Assembly (NCBI RefSeq): GCF_009765825.1
Contig: NZ_LMUR01000018.1
Coordinates: 1,534,454-1,598,453, forward strand
From: Granulicella sp. L60
GTDB taxonomy: Bacteria > Acidobacteriota > Terriglobia > Terriglobales > Acidobacteriaceae
Length of the DNA: 64,000 nucleotides
Reading direction: 5' to 3'
The translations under genes were made by a program, and so were the position numbers. Below are positions 8,688 through 17,611 of this stretch, one piece after another; within the stretch, counting starts at the first letter, position 1, and the number at the start of each line of letters is the position of its first letter. The notes beneath the pieces were generated by a model that ran no database searches, was not told where the DNA came from, and saw nothing but the letters and a program-made list of their open reading frames with translations.

Positions 8688-10919
8688 ATGAAGTGTTGTC
8701 ATTTAAGGAATAAGTTCGTTCGCACTTTTTACTTTCTAGCGGTAGCGGCTCTGCCGATACCTTCCGCTCTTGCACAGAGCGCAACCGCGGCGAAGCTGTT
8801 GGTGACTTCGCCCGTTGTCGAAACGCAGACAGTAACCCTGGCAGGCAATGTCCGGGTTGAGGCAAACGCACAGAACGATCGCGGCGCGGTAGCGGATGGG
8901 TTGAAGCTGAACCATATGCTGCTGCAGTTGAAGCGTCCGGAAGATCGGCAGACAGCGTTGAACGAGCGAATTCAGGCGATGCACGAGTCGAGCAATCCTG
9001 TATTTCATCACTGGCTGACAGCGAAGGAGTATGGCGAGCAGTATGGGCCGAATACCGCCGATATCGCGGCTGTGACGAAGTGGCTGAAGGGAAGTGGTCT
9101 TCAGGTGAACCGGGTGTCGGACAGCGGTATGGTAATCGACTTCTCGGGAACGGCCGCGCAGGTAAACTCTGCGTTCAAGGCAGAGATGCATACGCTTGAT
9201 GTTTCGGGTGTGAAGCACCTCTCCAACATGCAGAATCCGCAGATACCTGCCGCGCTGGCGAATGTGGTGATTGGAGTATCTTCGCTGAACGACTTCCGTC
9301 CTAAGGCGGCCAACAAAGGGATCAGCTCGGCGCGGATTGATGGTGCATCCAAGGCGGTTGTAGCAAGGACAGTGGCGACCAATGGTGTGAAGTCCGACTA
9401 CACGGCGGACAGCGCGACGCAACTAGTCGTGCCGGATGACCTGCACACAATCTACAACTTCGAACCGGTCTACAAGAACGGGATTACTGGCAAGGGACAG
9501 ACGGTCGCTGTGATCGAGGACACCGATGTGTATTCGACAGGTGACTGGTATACCTTCCGTGGCGTGTTCGGCCTGGCCAAGTACACCAAGGGCACGTTCA
9601 CTCAGATTCATCCAGGTGGATGCACGGATCCGGGCGATGTGATTGGCAACGATGGCGAAGCCATTCTGGATGCCGAGTATGCGAGCGCGGCGGCCCCGAA
9701 CGCGGCGATTGTGCTGGCTTCGTGCGCGGACACCGAGACTACGTTCGGAGGATTGATTGCGCTCCAGACGTTGATCGACCAGGATCTGCCGCCATCTATC
9801 GTCAGCATCAGCTATGGCGAGTGTGAGGCAGGGCTGGGTCAGGCAGGCAATGCGAGCTTCAACGAGGCTTATGAACAGGCAGCGGCAGAGGGTGTGTCGG
9901 TGTTTGTCTCCTCTGGAGACGAGGGCGCGGCCAGCTGCGATGCGGGTGGGGACTTTGCCATGACCGGGATTACGACGAGCGGATTTGCGACGACACCATA
10001 TAACGTTGCAGTCGGCGGCACGGACTTCAGCGATACATACTCCGGAACGGTGTCTCAGTACTGGAAGAAAAACAATAGCGCAACGTTCGGATCGGCGAAG
10101 TCTTACATTCCTGAGATTCCGTGGAACGACTCGTGTGCGAGTACGCTAATCACCAACGTCGAGGGATACAACGTGCCTTATGGGGCGAACGGGTTCTGCA
10201 ACTCGCCCTTGGCAGAGGAGTACTTCGAGACGGTGGTGAGTGGCAGTGGTGGGCCTAGCAACTGCGCCTATGGACATCCTGTGCTCTTCTATCCGCATCC
10301 TGAAAACGGCGGGACATGCGAGGGGTATGCGAAGCCAAACTATCAGGCTGGTGCGTTCGGTAACCCGAGCGATGGCGTGAGAGATATTCCGGATATCTCG
10401 CTGTTTGCGGCCAATGGCGTGTGGGGTCACTACTACGCGTTCTGCTATAGCCAGCCTGCTGCCGGAACAGGCGGTGCGCCGTGTACTGGTGACCCGGTGA
10501 ATTGGTCGGGAGCGGGAGGCACATCGTTTGCCGCGCCTATCGTGGCTGGGATTCAAGCGCTGGTGAACCAATCGACGGGAACCCCGCAGGGGAATCCGAA
10601 CTATGTGTACTACGCGTTGGCAAAGCAGGAATATGGCGGGACGGGGAACAACTCGTGCAACTCGTCCCTGGGTACGGGAACGGACGGCTCATGTACCTTC
10701 TATGACGTGACGCAGGGAGACAACGATGTGAACTGCATCTGGTATAACTACCGCTCGTATAACTGCTACAGGCCATCGGGCAACTTCGGCGCATTGTCGG
10801 TCTCGGGCACGGAGTACGAGAAGGCTTACAACTCGAAGCAGGGATGGGATTTCGCAACGGGTATCGGTACGCTGAACGTGAATAACCTGGTGACGAACTG
10901 GAACAAAGCGTTCCAGTAA
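8688..10919 (+). CDS. Secreted pro-kumamolisin-type peptidase S53 (sedolisin family)
   Basis: 743 residues. An N-terminal signal peptide (FYFLAVAALPIPSALAQS, cleavage near residue 30) is followed by a pro-kumamolisin activation domain (about 60-205: LLQLKRPEDRQTAL, HHWLTAKEYGEQYGP). The S53 catalytic domain starts around residue 250 (DLHTIYNFEP). The catalytic residues are present: Glu324 and Asp328 in DGEAILDAE, Asp411 in VFVSSGDEG as the oxyanion Asp, and Ser613 in GGTSFAAP. The calcium-site region reads GWDFATGIGTLN near the end. Enzymes of this family are acid endopeptidases active outside the cell, which fits an acidophilic or acid-tolerant soil bacterium. GAGG lies about 9 bases before the ATG. 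It is encoded alone, just after a two-component system in the same direction, and ends at an intrinsic terminator. Confidence 0.95.
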   Translation: MKCCHLRNKFVRTFYFLAVAALPIPSALAQSATAAKLLVTSPVVETQTVTLAGNVRVEANAQNDRGAVADGLKLNHMLLQLKRPEDRQTALNERIQAMHESSNPVFHHWLTAKEYGEQYGPNTADIAAVTKWLKGSGLQVNRVSDSGMVIDFSGTAAQVNSAFKAEMHTLDVSGVKHLSNMQNPQIPAALANVVIGVSSLNDFRPKAANKGISSARIDGASKAVVARTVATNGVKSDYTADSATQLVVPDDLHTIYNFEPVYKNGITGKGQTVAVIEDTDVYSTGDWYTFRGVFGLAKYTKGTFTQIHPGGCTDPGDVIGNDGEAILDAEYASAAAPNAAIVLASCADTETTFGGLIALQTLIDQDLPPSIVSISYGECEAGLGQAGNASFNEAYEQAAAEGVSVFVSSGDEGAASCDAGGDFAMTGITTSGFATTPYNVAVGGTDFSDTYSGTVSQYWKKNNSATFGSAKSYIPEIPWNDSCASTLITNVEGYNVPYGANGFCNSPLAEEYFETVVSGSGGPSNCAYGHPVLFYPHPENGGTCEGYAKPNYQAGAFGNPSDGVRDIPDISLFAANGVWGHYYAFCYSQPAAGTGGAPCTGDPVNWSGAGGTSFAAPIVAGIQALVNQSTGTPQGNPNYVYYALAKQEYGGTGNNSCNSSLGTGTDGSCTFYDVTQGDNDVNCIWYNYRSYNCYRPSGNFGALSVSGTEYEKAYNSKQGWDFATGIGTLNVNNLVTNWNKAFQ

Positions 10920-10944
10920 GTTTTCGAGGTGTTTGAGATCACGG

Positions 10945-10977
10945 GGGCAGGCATTCTTACGAGTGCCTGCCCTTTTA
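10945..10977 (+). terminator. Rho-independent terminator of the S53 peptidase gene
   Basis: A perfect 9-bp stem (GGGCAGGCA / TGCCTGCCC) with a 10-nt loop is followed directly by TTTTATTT. It starts 25 bases after the peptidase stop codon. Confidence 0.9.
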
Positions 10978-11091
10978 TTTCGGTGCCGAGATAACCGGAA
11001 CGCTCCCTCGGATCTCTTTAGTTGGATAATCGGGGTCGCGGATGACGGCGTCAGAGTCAATAACTTCGTCGAACGCCTTGCTGGTTCTCAT
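10975..11091 (-). other. Possible small ORF or gene remnant (38 codons)
   Basis: An open frame reads MRTSKAFDEVIDSDAVIRD then PDYPTKEIRGSVPVISAPK before a stop, and it stays open for eight more codons upstream of the ATG. The residue composition looks protein-like (acidic, Pro/Tyr motif), but there is no good ribosome-binding site and its stop overlaps the T-run of the opposite-strand terminator. It may be a fragment of a decayed gene. I recognise no family. Confidence 0.2.
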
Positions 11092-11262
11092 CCAATGATC
11101 TGCGATCCAAAACGATGAAGTTGTCTACTTGTCGATGGCGACGAGCCGCGTATGGTTGGTATGCGTCAACATCCAGCGTACTCATGTCATGAACTGCGCC
11201 TCGCGATCTGCAAAAGTGTGACCTAAGTGTCACTTCGAAGTTTGCCAAGCCAGCATCTGTAT

Positions 11263-11319
11263 GCGGCAGGAAACTTGCTTCCTGCCGCGCTTGATCTAAT
11301 AAGCTGTCGGAGCTTATTA
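11263..11319. other. Two strong tandem hairpins in an intergenic region
   Basis: Hairpin one: GCGGCAGGAA and TTCCTGCCGC, a perfect 10-bp stem with a 6-nt loop (11263-11288). Hairpin two: TAATAAGCT and AGCTTATTA, a perfect 9-bp stem with a 5-nt loop (11297-11319). They start 32 bases past the stop of the minus-strand secreted-protein gene. Neither has a T-run on either strand, so they may stabilise the 3' end of the mRNA or act as a Rho-assisted or bidirectional terminator. The rest of the 432-bp gap (10920-11351) shows nothing else beyond the small frame and the terminator listed separately. Confidence 0.55.
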
Positions 11320-11351
11320 GGGGCGTTTTACTGCTCATTGCAGATCGGCTT

Positions 11352-13019
11352 TCACTTAGTATCGGGTGCGAAGGAGACGCCTCGGAGTACCTCGGCGAAG
11401 TCGGCCCTGCGAACGATAGTGAATTTTTCCTTTGCCGCTTTAGTGGTTTCGGTGTTGACCAAGGAGTCAGTGATGGTGACAAGGCGGTTGGGGTCGGCAC
11501 CGGTGTCTCCATTGCCACTGACCGTTGAGGTGATGGCATAGAGGGTGACGGAACCGCCGGCAACCGTTCCAGTGATGTTACGGACACCGTCCGTTGCCGG
11601 AGACCAGGGGAGGTTCGTGGCGGGATTATTGCCGGTGGGATACTTGTTGATCGTGTAAGGTGTGCCGAGGCCTAGATCGGTTTGGAGCGTATAGGCGAGG
11701 CTCCAGGATTGAGTAGAGTTATTGAAGATCCACTTCTGGATGCCGGCTGTGGTTTGGGCTGCAGCGTGAGTATAGAGGTCGGAGCCACCAGTGTAGCCAT
11801 CGCCTTCGTCAGCGACGTAGAGCGTTTCCGCATTAGCGAAGAATAAGCCAAAGGGAGCAGCAGGAGCAGTTGCAGTCTTCGCAAGGACGGTGGGGAATCC
11901 TGCGAGGATGCACATGTTGTTCGGCAAACCGGTGGTCTGTAACTTCGACGGATCGTAAGTCAGAGCAGAGATGGGCAGTGGGGCACCAACGGCGGGGATG
12001 CCTACGCCCGTAGGGCACGCGGTTCCGGTCGTGTCGACGAAGTAGACAGTGTTGACACCATTACTGCCGCTGCCTTTAGTGAAATAGACGACGTCATTGA
12101 AGATGGTGAGGCCCCGGTAGTTGTCATCTTTGCCGATCTTATCGGCTTTATCCCCAAGCTCTGTCACAGAAAAGCTGGAGAGTGGAGTAGGTGCCATTAC
12201 ATTCTGGAAGCTCTCAGGCGCGGTCGATGGCGTAATCAACTGTGCGCCTGCACCGAGGACGACGCCATTGGGTTGAGGATTGGAACCATTGCCAGCGTTG
12301 CCTGCCGCATAGAACATATCAGCACCATAGGAGTTATTGAGGATCGCAGCGCGCCCATTGTTGCCACTGTAGGCATCGGTCTCAGTAAAGGTAAACTTGC
12401 CGACGTGATTGACCGTTGCTACGGCGCGATAATAGCTGCTCCCCACAGGGTTGGTCGGATCGACAGCGCCCGGCGTGTTCGAGTTAGAAACGTCAATGGT
12501 GTCAACAGGAGCAACATAGCCCATGAGGGTAAGAAATTTGTGATCTGTAGAAAGGTTAAGGGCAATCTCAGACTTGGAGCTAAAGCTCGTGACGAGCTGG
12601 TTGCTCTCGGAACGAATCTTCTTGAACGAGCTATTGGGAACTTCGAGGCTATCGAGTAGGAAGCCAGAGGGTGTAATTTGATCGAGGTAGATCGCCGAGG
12701 TGATACCAAAGGACGGATCAGGAATGACGTTATTGAAGACTTCGGGATACTTGCCATTATTGGTCGCGGCAACGCAGGGTCCCACAGTTTCGGCGCAATT
12801 GGTAGGCAGGAGAGCACCGACTTTCACATTCTTGGCATCATTGTCATAAACACTTCGACTGACAACGAGGTTGCCAGGGTAGAAATACATGCCGGCGTTA
12901 AGGCCTTGCTCCTGAGCAACCGCAGGAAGGCTGACGGAGACGGCGACAAGAGAGAGACCGGCGAAACCTTTTACAAAAGAGTGCCAGGAACGATTCATCT
13001 TCGAATAGATAATTTGCAT
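11352..13019 (-). CDS. Secreted protein of unknown function, probably beta-propeller-like
   Basis: 555 residues from the ATG at 13019, chosen because GGAG lies 6 bases upstream; an upstream extension has no such site. A signal peptide is visible (FAGLSLVAVSVSLPAVAQE, cleavage near residue 37). The mature protein is rich in Gly, Asn, Thr and Ser and carries repeated short strand motifs (YRGLTIFNDVVYFTKGSG, APFGLFFANAETLYVADEG, GGSVTLYAITSTVSGNGD), consistent with a propeller of NHL/YVTN-like blades, though I cannot name the family. Four cysteines occur in pairs near residues 70 and 360. The gene follows a TonB-dependent receptor by 128 bp on the same strand, so the two probably form an operon in which this protein is an extracellular or periplasmic partner. 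An enzymatic role (for example an esterase- or phytase-like propeller) is possible but unproven. Confidence 0.75.
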   Translation of the reverse strand: MQIIYSKMNRSWHSFVKGFAGLSLVAVSVSLPAVAQEQGLNAGMYFYPGNLVVSRSVYDNDAKNVKVGALLPTNCAETVGPCVAATNNGKYPEVFNNVIPDPSFGITSAIYLDQITPSGFLLDSLEVPNSSFKKIRSESNQLVTSFSSKSEIALNLSTDHKFLTLMGYVAPVDTIDVSNSNTPGAVDPTNPVGSSYYRAVATVNHVGKFTFTETDAYSGNNGRAAILNNSYGADMFYAAGNAGNGSNPQPNGVVLGAGAQLITPSTAPESFQNVMAPTPLSSFSVTELGDKADKIGKDDNYRGLTIFNDVVYFTKGSGSNGVNTVYFVDTTGTACPTGVGIPAVGAPLPISALTYDPSKLQTTGLPNNMCILAGFPTVLAKTATAPAAPFGLFFANAETLYVADEGDGYTGGSDLYTHAAAQTTAGIQKWIFNNSTQSWSLAYTLQTDLGLGTPYTINKYPTGNNPATNLPWSPATDGVRNITGTVAGGSVTLYAITSTVSGNGDTGADPNRLVTITDSLVNTETTKAAKEKFTIVRRADFAEVLRGVSFAPDTK

Positions 13020-13147
13020 GATTTCTCCGATTGAATTTTGTTGCCGACACGAGAAGAACAATATGCCGGGTATGTTGGATTCGAGCCTTTCAACGAACGG
13101 CCGTGCCAACGGATGAATTGATTAGCACGGCCACGTTGATCGCTTAT

Positions 13148-15712
13148 CTACCGTTTGCCTGTATATCCGAAGGTAAATGTGACCATAACGCTACGCCCTG
13201 GCGTTTGCGTCAACTGATCTCCGCCATTGATAGTCGTGGCAGCAAGATAGGGCGAGGCTGTACCGTCAGCTAGTATTGTCGGCACAGGATTTCCTGCAGG
13301 GATTACCCCAACTACATCATGAACATTCAGCAAATTATTAAAACTCAATCCGATCTTGCTGTTATTGAAACGAGAACCGTTCTTGATCGTGTAGTTCAGA
13401 AACAGATTTACTGTATTGAACGCATCGGTGTAGATCTGGTTGTGATACTGGCCGTTGTCGTTCCACTGCGGACCAATGCGCTTTTCAAATATTCCCGCAT
13501 CAATATTCTTTTCCTGATAAGTCAACCCGAAGCCCTCTGTATTAGCCGGAGTATTCGTCACCCATAGGCCGGAAGGTACTCCTGTGCCGGTATAGGTTGC
13601 GCTGCCCACCGTCCCATTGCCATACAGGCTAAGACCATGACCGAAATAAACGTTGGTCTCGAGTTCGATGCCCTTGGTGATCGAATCAGGACCTAGGAAA
13701 TAGACAGTGTCATCGCCGTTCGTGGGAGTGAAAGAGCTGTATGCATTCTGAAATTTGATAAAGTAAGCGTCTCCGTCAAAGGTGATCCGCTTCAACTTCA
13801 AGACGGTTCCGGCCTGGTAAGTCGACACACCTGTCGGCTTTGGCAAATTCGCAACACTGCCATCTGTCACATCGAAGACGCTGGTTGGAGGGATGATGCT
13901 GCCCTTCGAGAACTGAGCGTAGACCGACCAGTTATCCTTAATGCGATAGTTCGCATCGGCAGAGGGAAGATACGATTTATAACCTGCAGTGTTGGTGATG
14001 AACGGCGCGCCGCCAAGGTTACCGACTACTTTGCCGTCATCAGCAAACTGCGTGAAGCTCTGGTTGTAATAGGCGTATTTGAGACCGCCGGTTATAGTGA
14101 GTTTTCTGGTTGCATGGTACTCGTATTCAGCGAACGGCTGATAGATATTGGTGTAGTACCGCTCATGGAAGTTAGGCAGTGTCTGATCGATGTTTGTGAG
14201 CGGATCGGAAGGAAACTGGAAACGATTGGTCGTTGACCAGTTGTACCAAAGGCCCGCGCGGAAGACGCCATACTTGGAGGTCTGACTGATGGTGCTAGTC
14301 TCACCATATTGGCGGTAGCTATTGAGCTTGTCGACCCCACAGGGAAGTCTCCCATTGACCTGTGTCGCACAAAATCCGTTTGGGGTATCTGCTGTAGGTG
14401 TATCTGTAATCGATGTGATTGAGCCAACCTCAGTAAAGTTCTGATGGTTGTAATAACTGTAGGTATAGGGCTTCACGTCCAAAAGCCAACCGTGGCTAAA
14501 CTGCGACTTGAGGCCGACGTACTCAAAGTCTGTAGGAACGTGGTTGAGGTTGTAGTGGTAGTTCGAAGGGTCGCCGGGAATATTATTTAGCAGGTAGTTA
14601 TATCCGAACTGGGCGATCTGAGCACGCGTTGGCAGATTAGCATCGGGGGTGTTGGCATCGAGGATGACGACGCCGCTGAAGCCAGTCAGTAAAGTCTTAT
14701 CGGAGAACTGATATTGAACCTTAATGTCTCCGGCGTCGCGCGTTTGGTAGTTGAATGTCTGGAAGCCATCCGAAGTCATCCTATGCACGTCGAGAGAGAG
14801 GCTGGTCTTATGATTGGCACCGATGCTTCCAGAGTCGTACTGGCCATCCAGCAAAAGAGTATTGAATGATCCATAAGAGACGGAGCCTCGTACTGCATGT
14901 TGTGACGGCACGTCCTTGGACAATAGATTGACCGATCCTCCGAATGGAGTGGGTCCAATGGTTGAAGCTGACCCAGGACTGCGGTCGAAGTCTACTCCGC
15001 CAATCCATGGCCCAGGAAAGAAGGCCCAGGAATGGTGACTAGGCGTATTGGTATCCTGAAAGGGAATGCCATCCCAAGTGATGTCATACTCACCATCCTG
15101 AAAGCCGCGGAAGGAAGTAGTAGCCTGGCCAAGACCAACTCCGTTGGTGTTGATAGTAAAGGTGCCGGGTACGATCTGAATGATCTCCGTGTAGTCGCTG
15201 AGTGGGGACGTGAACTTTTGGATATATTCAGAGCTGATCTCGGAACGTGCGGAGCGTGCATTCAGCAGAGGCTGAACCGGCGAAAGTTGCGATGCGATGG
15301 AGTCAGAGTCTGCTGCTTCGACGGTGACCTGCTCCGATACATTTCCGACGCTCAGTTTCATTGGCAGGTCTTGGGGCTGACCTGCCGCCAGTTGAACCCC
15401 CGATCGGCTGGTAATAGCGAAGCCTGGCGCTGAGAGTTCCACCGTATATCTACCGGGAACCATATTGGGAGCGGAAAAGTGTCCCTGCGTGTCGACGGTG
15501 ACTTTACGAACACTATGAGTCGATTCGTTGATCACGGTGACTGTAGCGTTCTGAACGATGTTCCCTTGTGGGTCCAGAACCGTTCCCGTGAGAGTCGCGT
15601 CCGTTATCTGTTGTGCCCGTAGTGGAATGTGGCCGGCAACCAGAAACATGACACATACACATAATAACAAACGCCAGTAGCTTATACGATGCGTTATCAA
15701 ACGTTCCTCCAT
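13148..15712 (-). CDS. TonB-dependent receptor with N-terminal carboxypeptidase-regulatory-like domain
   Basis: 854 residues. A signal peptide (LLLCVCVMFLVAGHIPLRAQ) is followed by a CarboxypepD_reg-like beta-sandwich (about 37-120: LTGTVLDPQGNIVQNATVTV, FSAPNMVPGRYTVEL). The plug domain comes next (about 130-260: YTEIIQIVPGTFTINTNGVG, TSFRGFQDGEYDITWDGIPF, GSASTIGPTPFGGSVNL), then a 22-strand-type barrel ending in VMVTFTFGYTGKR. The protein is an outer-membrane, energy-dependent importer; the cargo is not readable. No TonB box is obvious. The ATG has a weak leader. TTG at 15700 is preceded by GGAGGA and may be the true start. It lies upstream of the unknown secreted protein. Direct-repeat CTTAAG boxes lie 260-420 bp upstream, suggesting two-component control and a long leader. 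Confidence 0.93.
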   Translation of the reverse strand: MEERLITHRISYWRLLLCVCVMFLVAGHIPLRAQQITDATLTGTVLDPQGNIVQNATVTVINESTHSVRKVTVDTQGHFSAPNMVPGRYTVELSAPGFAITSRSGVQLAAGQPQDLPMKLSVGNVSEQVTVEAADSDSIASQLSPVQPLLNARSARSEISSEYIQKFTSPLSDYTEIIQIVPGTFTINTNGVGLGQATTSFRGFQDGEYDITWDGIPFQDTNTPSHHSWAFFPGPWIGGVDFDRSPGSASTIGPTPFGGSVNLLSKDVPSQHAVRGSVSYGSFNTLLLDGQYDSGSIGANHKTSLSLDVHRMTSDGFQTFNYQTRDAGDIKVQYQFSDKTLLTGFSGVVILDANTPDANLPTRAQIAQFGYNYLLNNIPGDPSNYHYNLNHVPTDFEYVGLKSQFSHGWLLDVKPYTYSYYNHQNFTEVGSITSITDTPTADTPNGFCATQVNGRLPCGVDKLNSYRQYGETSTISQTSKYGVFRAGLWYNWSTTNRFQFPSDPLTNIDQTLPNFHERYYTNIYQPFAEYEYHATRKLTITGGLKYAYYNQSFTQFADDGKVVGNLGGAPFITNTAGYKSYLPSADANYRIKDNWSVYAQFSKGSIIPPTSVFDVTDGSVANLPKPTGVSTYQAGTVLKLKRITFDGDAYFIKFQNAYSSFTPTNGDDTVYFLGPDSITKGIELETNVYFGHGLSLYGNGTVGSATYTGTGVPSGLWVTNTPANTEGFGLTYQEKNIDAGIFEKRIGPQWNDNGQYHNQIYTDAFNTVNLFLNYTIKNGSRFNNSKIGLSFNNLLNVHDVVGVIPAGNPVPTILADGTASPYLAATTINGGDQLTQTPGRSVMVTFTFGYTGKR

Positions 15713-15974
15713 AGACTTACAGCAATAACTTGCAGTCCCGAAAACTTAGCTACATAGTGTGAACTCGGCGTTACATTCCGTCGATGTTTTCCGCAAGCAA
15801 GTCATGAGTAGTAAAAGAAGTTAGGCGCAGCGCATCCGCGGCGCGTTCTATGCGCAGAGAAAAGCATTGATTTCATTGACTATTTGACTTTTTAGGATTT
15901 ATTTTTAGTTGTTCTTGGCCACAGCTGCCACTTAGTCAAAAGAGTCGCATTTCTCTTCGACCTCTTCAGTTTTC

Positions 15975-16002
15975 CTTAAGCCACTTATCAGGTTTTCTTA
16001 AG
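15975..16002. promoter_or_regulatory. Pair of CTTAAG half-sites, 22 bp apart
   Basis: CTTAAG at 15975-15980 and again at 15997-16002 are separated by 16 bp, so their starts are 22 bp (two helical turns of 11) apart. The spacing is not the classical N5 but keeps the same DNA face. They lie 263 bp upstream of the TonB receptor start on the minus strand. Confidence 0.4.
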
Positions 16003-16113
16003 CTAAAAACTACTAATTTGGTAGGTAAGAGGAACTAATGGTTCGGTTTCTCTCAAACCAGCGGTGCCAATTAATAATTTCGGTAAGGTATCTACATACT
16101 TCCCCTCTCAAGC

Positions 16114-16130
16114 CTTAAGGTGAGCTTAAG
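16114..16130. promoter_or_regulatory. PmrA/QseB-type direct-repeat box CTTAAG-N5-CTTAAG
   Basis: An exact CTTAAG-N5-CTTAAG (CTTAAGGTGAGCTTAAG) is followed 14 bases later by CTTAAA. On the minus strand a TATGTA hexamer lies 15 bases beyond the box and could be a -10 for transcription towards the TonB receptor, 400 bp away. The rest of the 546-bp gap (15713-16258) is AT-rich with no supported gene. Confidence 0.6.
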
Positions 16131-16258
16131 CTTCATCGAGTAGTCTTAAATATGGCTGTTGGATGCTCTCAGTCCTATTATGAATCTTACGTGAGCATGG
16201 ACGAGTCAACAGGGCGTTGAAAAGAACAATGCATTCGAGGTACGTGCCCGGCTAAGGA

Positions 16259-17566
16259 CTAACGAACGAACTGCTTGTCAATTGCCGCGCCGGTGACGCG
16301 CTCGAATTCCTTCCAGGAGCAAGGGACGCCCTCTTCAGCACGGCTGCATTGTGGAATAAACACTGTAGCTCTCGCGGGGGGCTCTGCGAGTGATACTGGC
16401 GACGCTCTCCGCATCTGCGCTGGTGTCTGCACTGTGTAGTAGATGCGCACATCATCCTCTTTTCCAGGTCTCTGCCACAGCTCGAAGACCAATGCACCGC
16501 CCGGAGCGGCATCGTCGCGTTGGTAGCCAGCGATAAGCCAATGTGCGTCGAGCAATGCAGCCACATTCGAAATGTTCGTATCATGTCCCACTAGGAACAC
16601 GATCTTTTGTTGCGGCGACGCGATAGCTCCGGCAACTGTTTTGTTATCTCGCGCCTGTTCCAGTGTGCGCACTATGTGAAACAGAAGATTTGACGCCTGT
16701 ATCCGAGCGATATACGGTGTACGCTGCACTAGCTCCGAACTCGCCGCATGCAGCGCCATCAGCGAATGAACCTTCGCCTCATCGATCCGTCCCCAGCCTA
16801 CCTCCGCATCCGGCATGCCGTCCAGATACTCGAGTTGAAAGTTTTCAGCGAAAGTTGCGGCTGTGCTCAGCGGTCCCTTGAGCTCCGCCACATGGTCTCC
16901 TGAGCCCGAGTTAAGAGACGGTTGTATCTTCAGCAGAAACTTCTTGCCGTCCACAGCACATCCAGCTTCAAAGCATCCCGATAGTACCTGCTGCATCACT
17001 TGCAAAGGCATCTTATACGCAGGCAGCAACGCCGCAGCATCACCACCTATGTGTCCAGCCACAGCGAAGAGCCCAAATTGTACATCCTGCTTTCCCAGCT
17101 TTGCTGCCCCATGAAAAAGCACATCCTGTGTTCCCCTCTCCAGCGAATGAATGATGGTTCCACATCCGGGTAGCAGACCTTGCGAGAGGCTATGCGCCGT
17201 ATCTATAGTCCTGTTATCCGTATCTCCGCCTATATATACGGCTCCTGCGTCAGAGCATCCATCCGCCGAGAGCAGTCCCCGATCAGCAAACCATGCGCGG
17301 TAGTAGGTTCCAAACTGCGTCATAAGTATCTTTCCATGCGGCGTAAGCTCACCTGGCTCTACCTCCCACTTGGGCCAGGGATCCCGCGAGTATTCATTCA
17401 ACCGATCATTAGTCCAAGTTGGCGAACGGACTCCGTGCCGAGTCAGTACAAGGACGAACTTCAGCCGCTCCTCCCCTACCTGCGATTTCGTTTGGGCTCT
17501 CGCTGCAGGCACGCCGATGCATCCCAAAAAGACCGTCAGCGCAAAAAACATCCAGTATGATCTCAT
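16259..17566 (-). CDS. Secreted histidine acid phosphatase (branch 2, phytase/glucose-1-phosphatase-like)
   Basis: 435 residues with a signal peptide (MFFALTVFLGCIGVPAARAQ). The active-site motif RHGVRSPT is at 43-50, where His44 forms the phosphohistidine, and the proton-donor motif GHDTN lies near residue 330. Size and motif order fit the histidine acid phosphatases that include AppA phytase and Agp glucose-1-phosphatase. The reaction is release of phosphate from organic phosphomonoesters in the periplasm or outside the cell. Eight or more cysteines (for example SDAGAVYIGGD region, CFEAGC, QCSRAEEGVPC) would form disulfides. The gene begins 45 bp after the YVTN protein and 1.2 kb downstream of a TonB receptor, all on one strand; the likely order is uptake receptor, propeller, phosphatase. 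Specificity for phytate is a guess from context. Confidence 0.93.
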   Translation of the reverse strand: MRSYWMFFALTVFLGCIGVPAARAQTKSQVGEERLKFVLVLTRHGVRSPTWTNDRLNEYSRDPWPKWEVEPGELTPHGKILMTQFGTYYRAWFADRGLLSADGCSDAGAVYIGGDTDNRTIDTAHSLSQGLLPGCGTIIHSLERGTQDVLFHGAAKLGKQDVQFGLFAVAGHIGGDAAALLPAYKMPLQVMQQVLSGCFEAGCAVDGKKFLLKIQPSLNSGSGDHVAELKGPLSTAATFAENFQLEYLDGMPDAEVGWGRIDEAKVHSLMALHAASSELVQRTPYIARIQASNLLFHIVRTLEQARDNKTVAGAIASPQQKIVFLVGHDTNISNVAALLDAHWLIAGYQRDDAAPGGALVFELWQRPGKEDDVRIYYTVQTPAQMRRASPVSLAEPPARATVFIPQCSRAEEGVPCSWKEFERVTGAAIDKQFVR

Positions 17567-17611
17567 TTCAAATTTTGCCCCTTTCCTGTTTCTGCACCTG
17601 CTTTCATCTGC

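Noticed and set aside
16152..16220. 22-codon frame just after the CTTAAG box on the plus strand
   Set aside because: No ribosome-binding site and no coding character; probably chance, although the box makes a short transcript conceivable.
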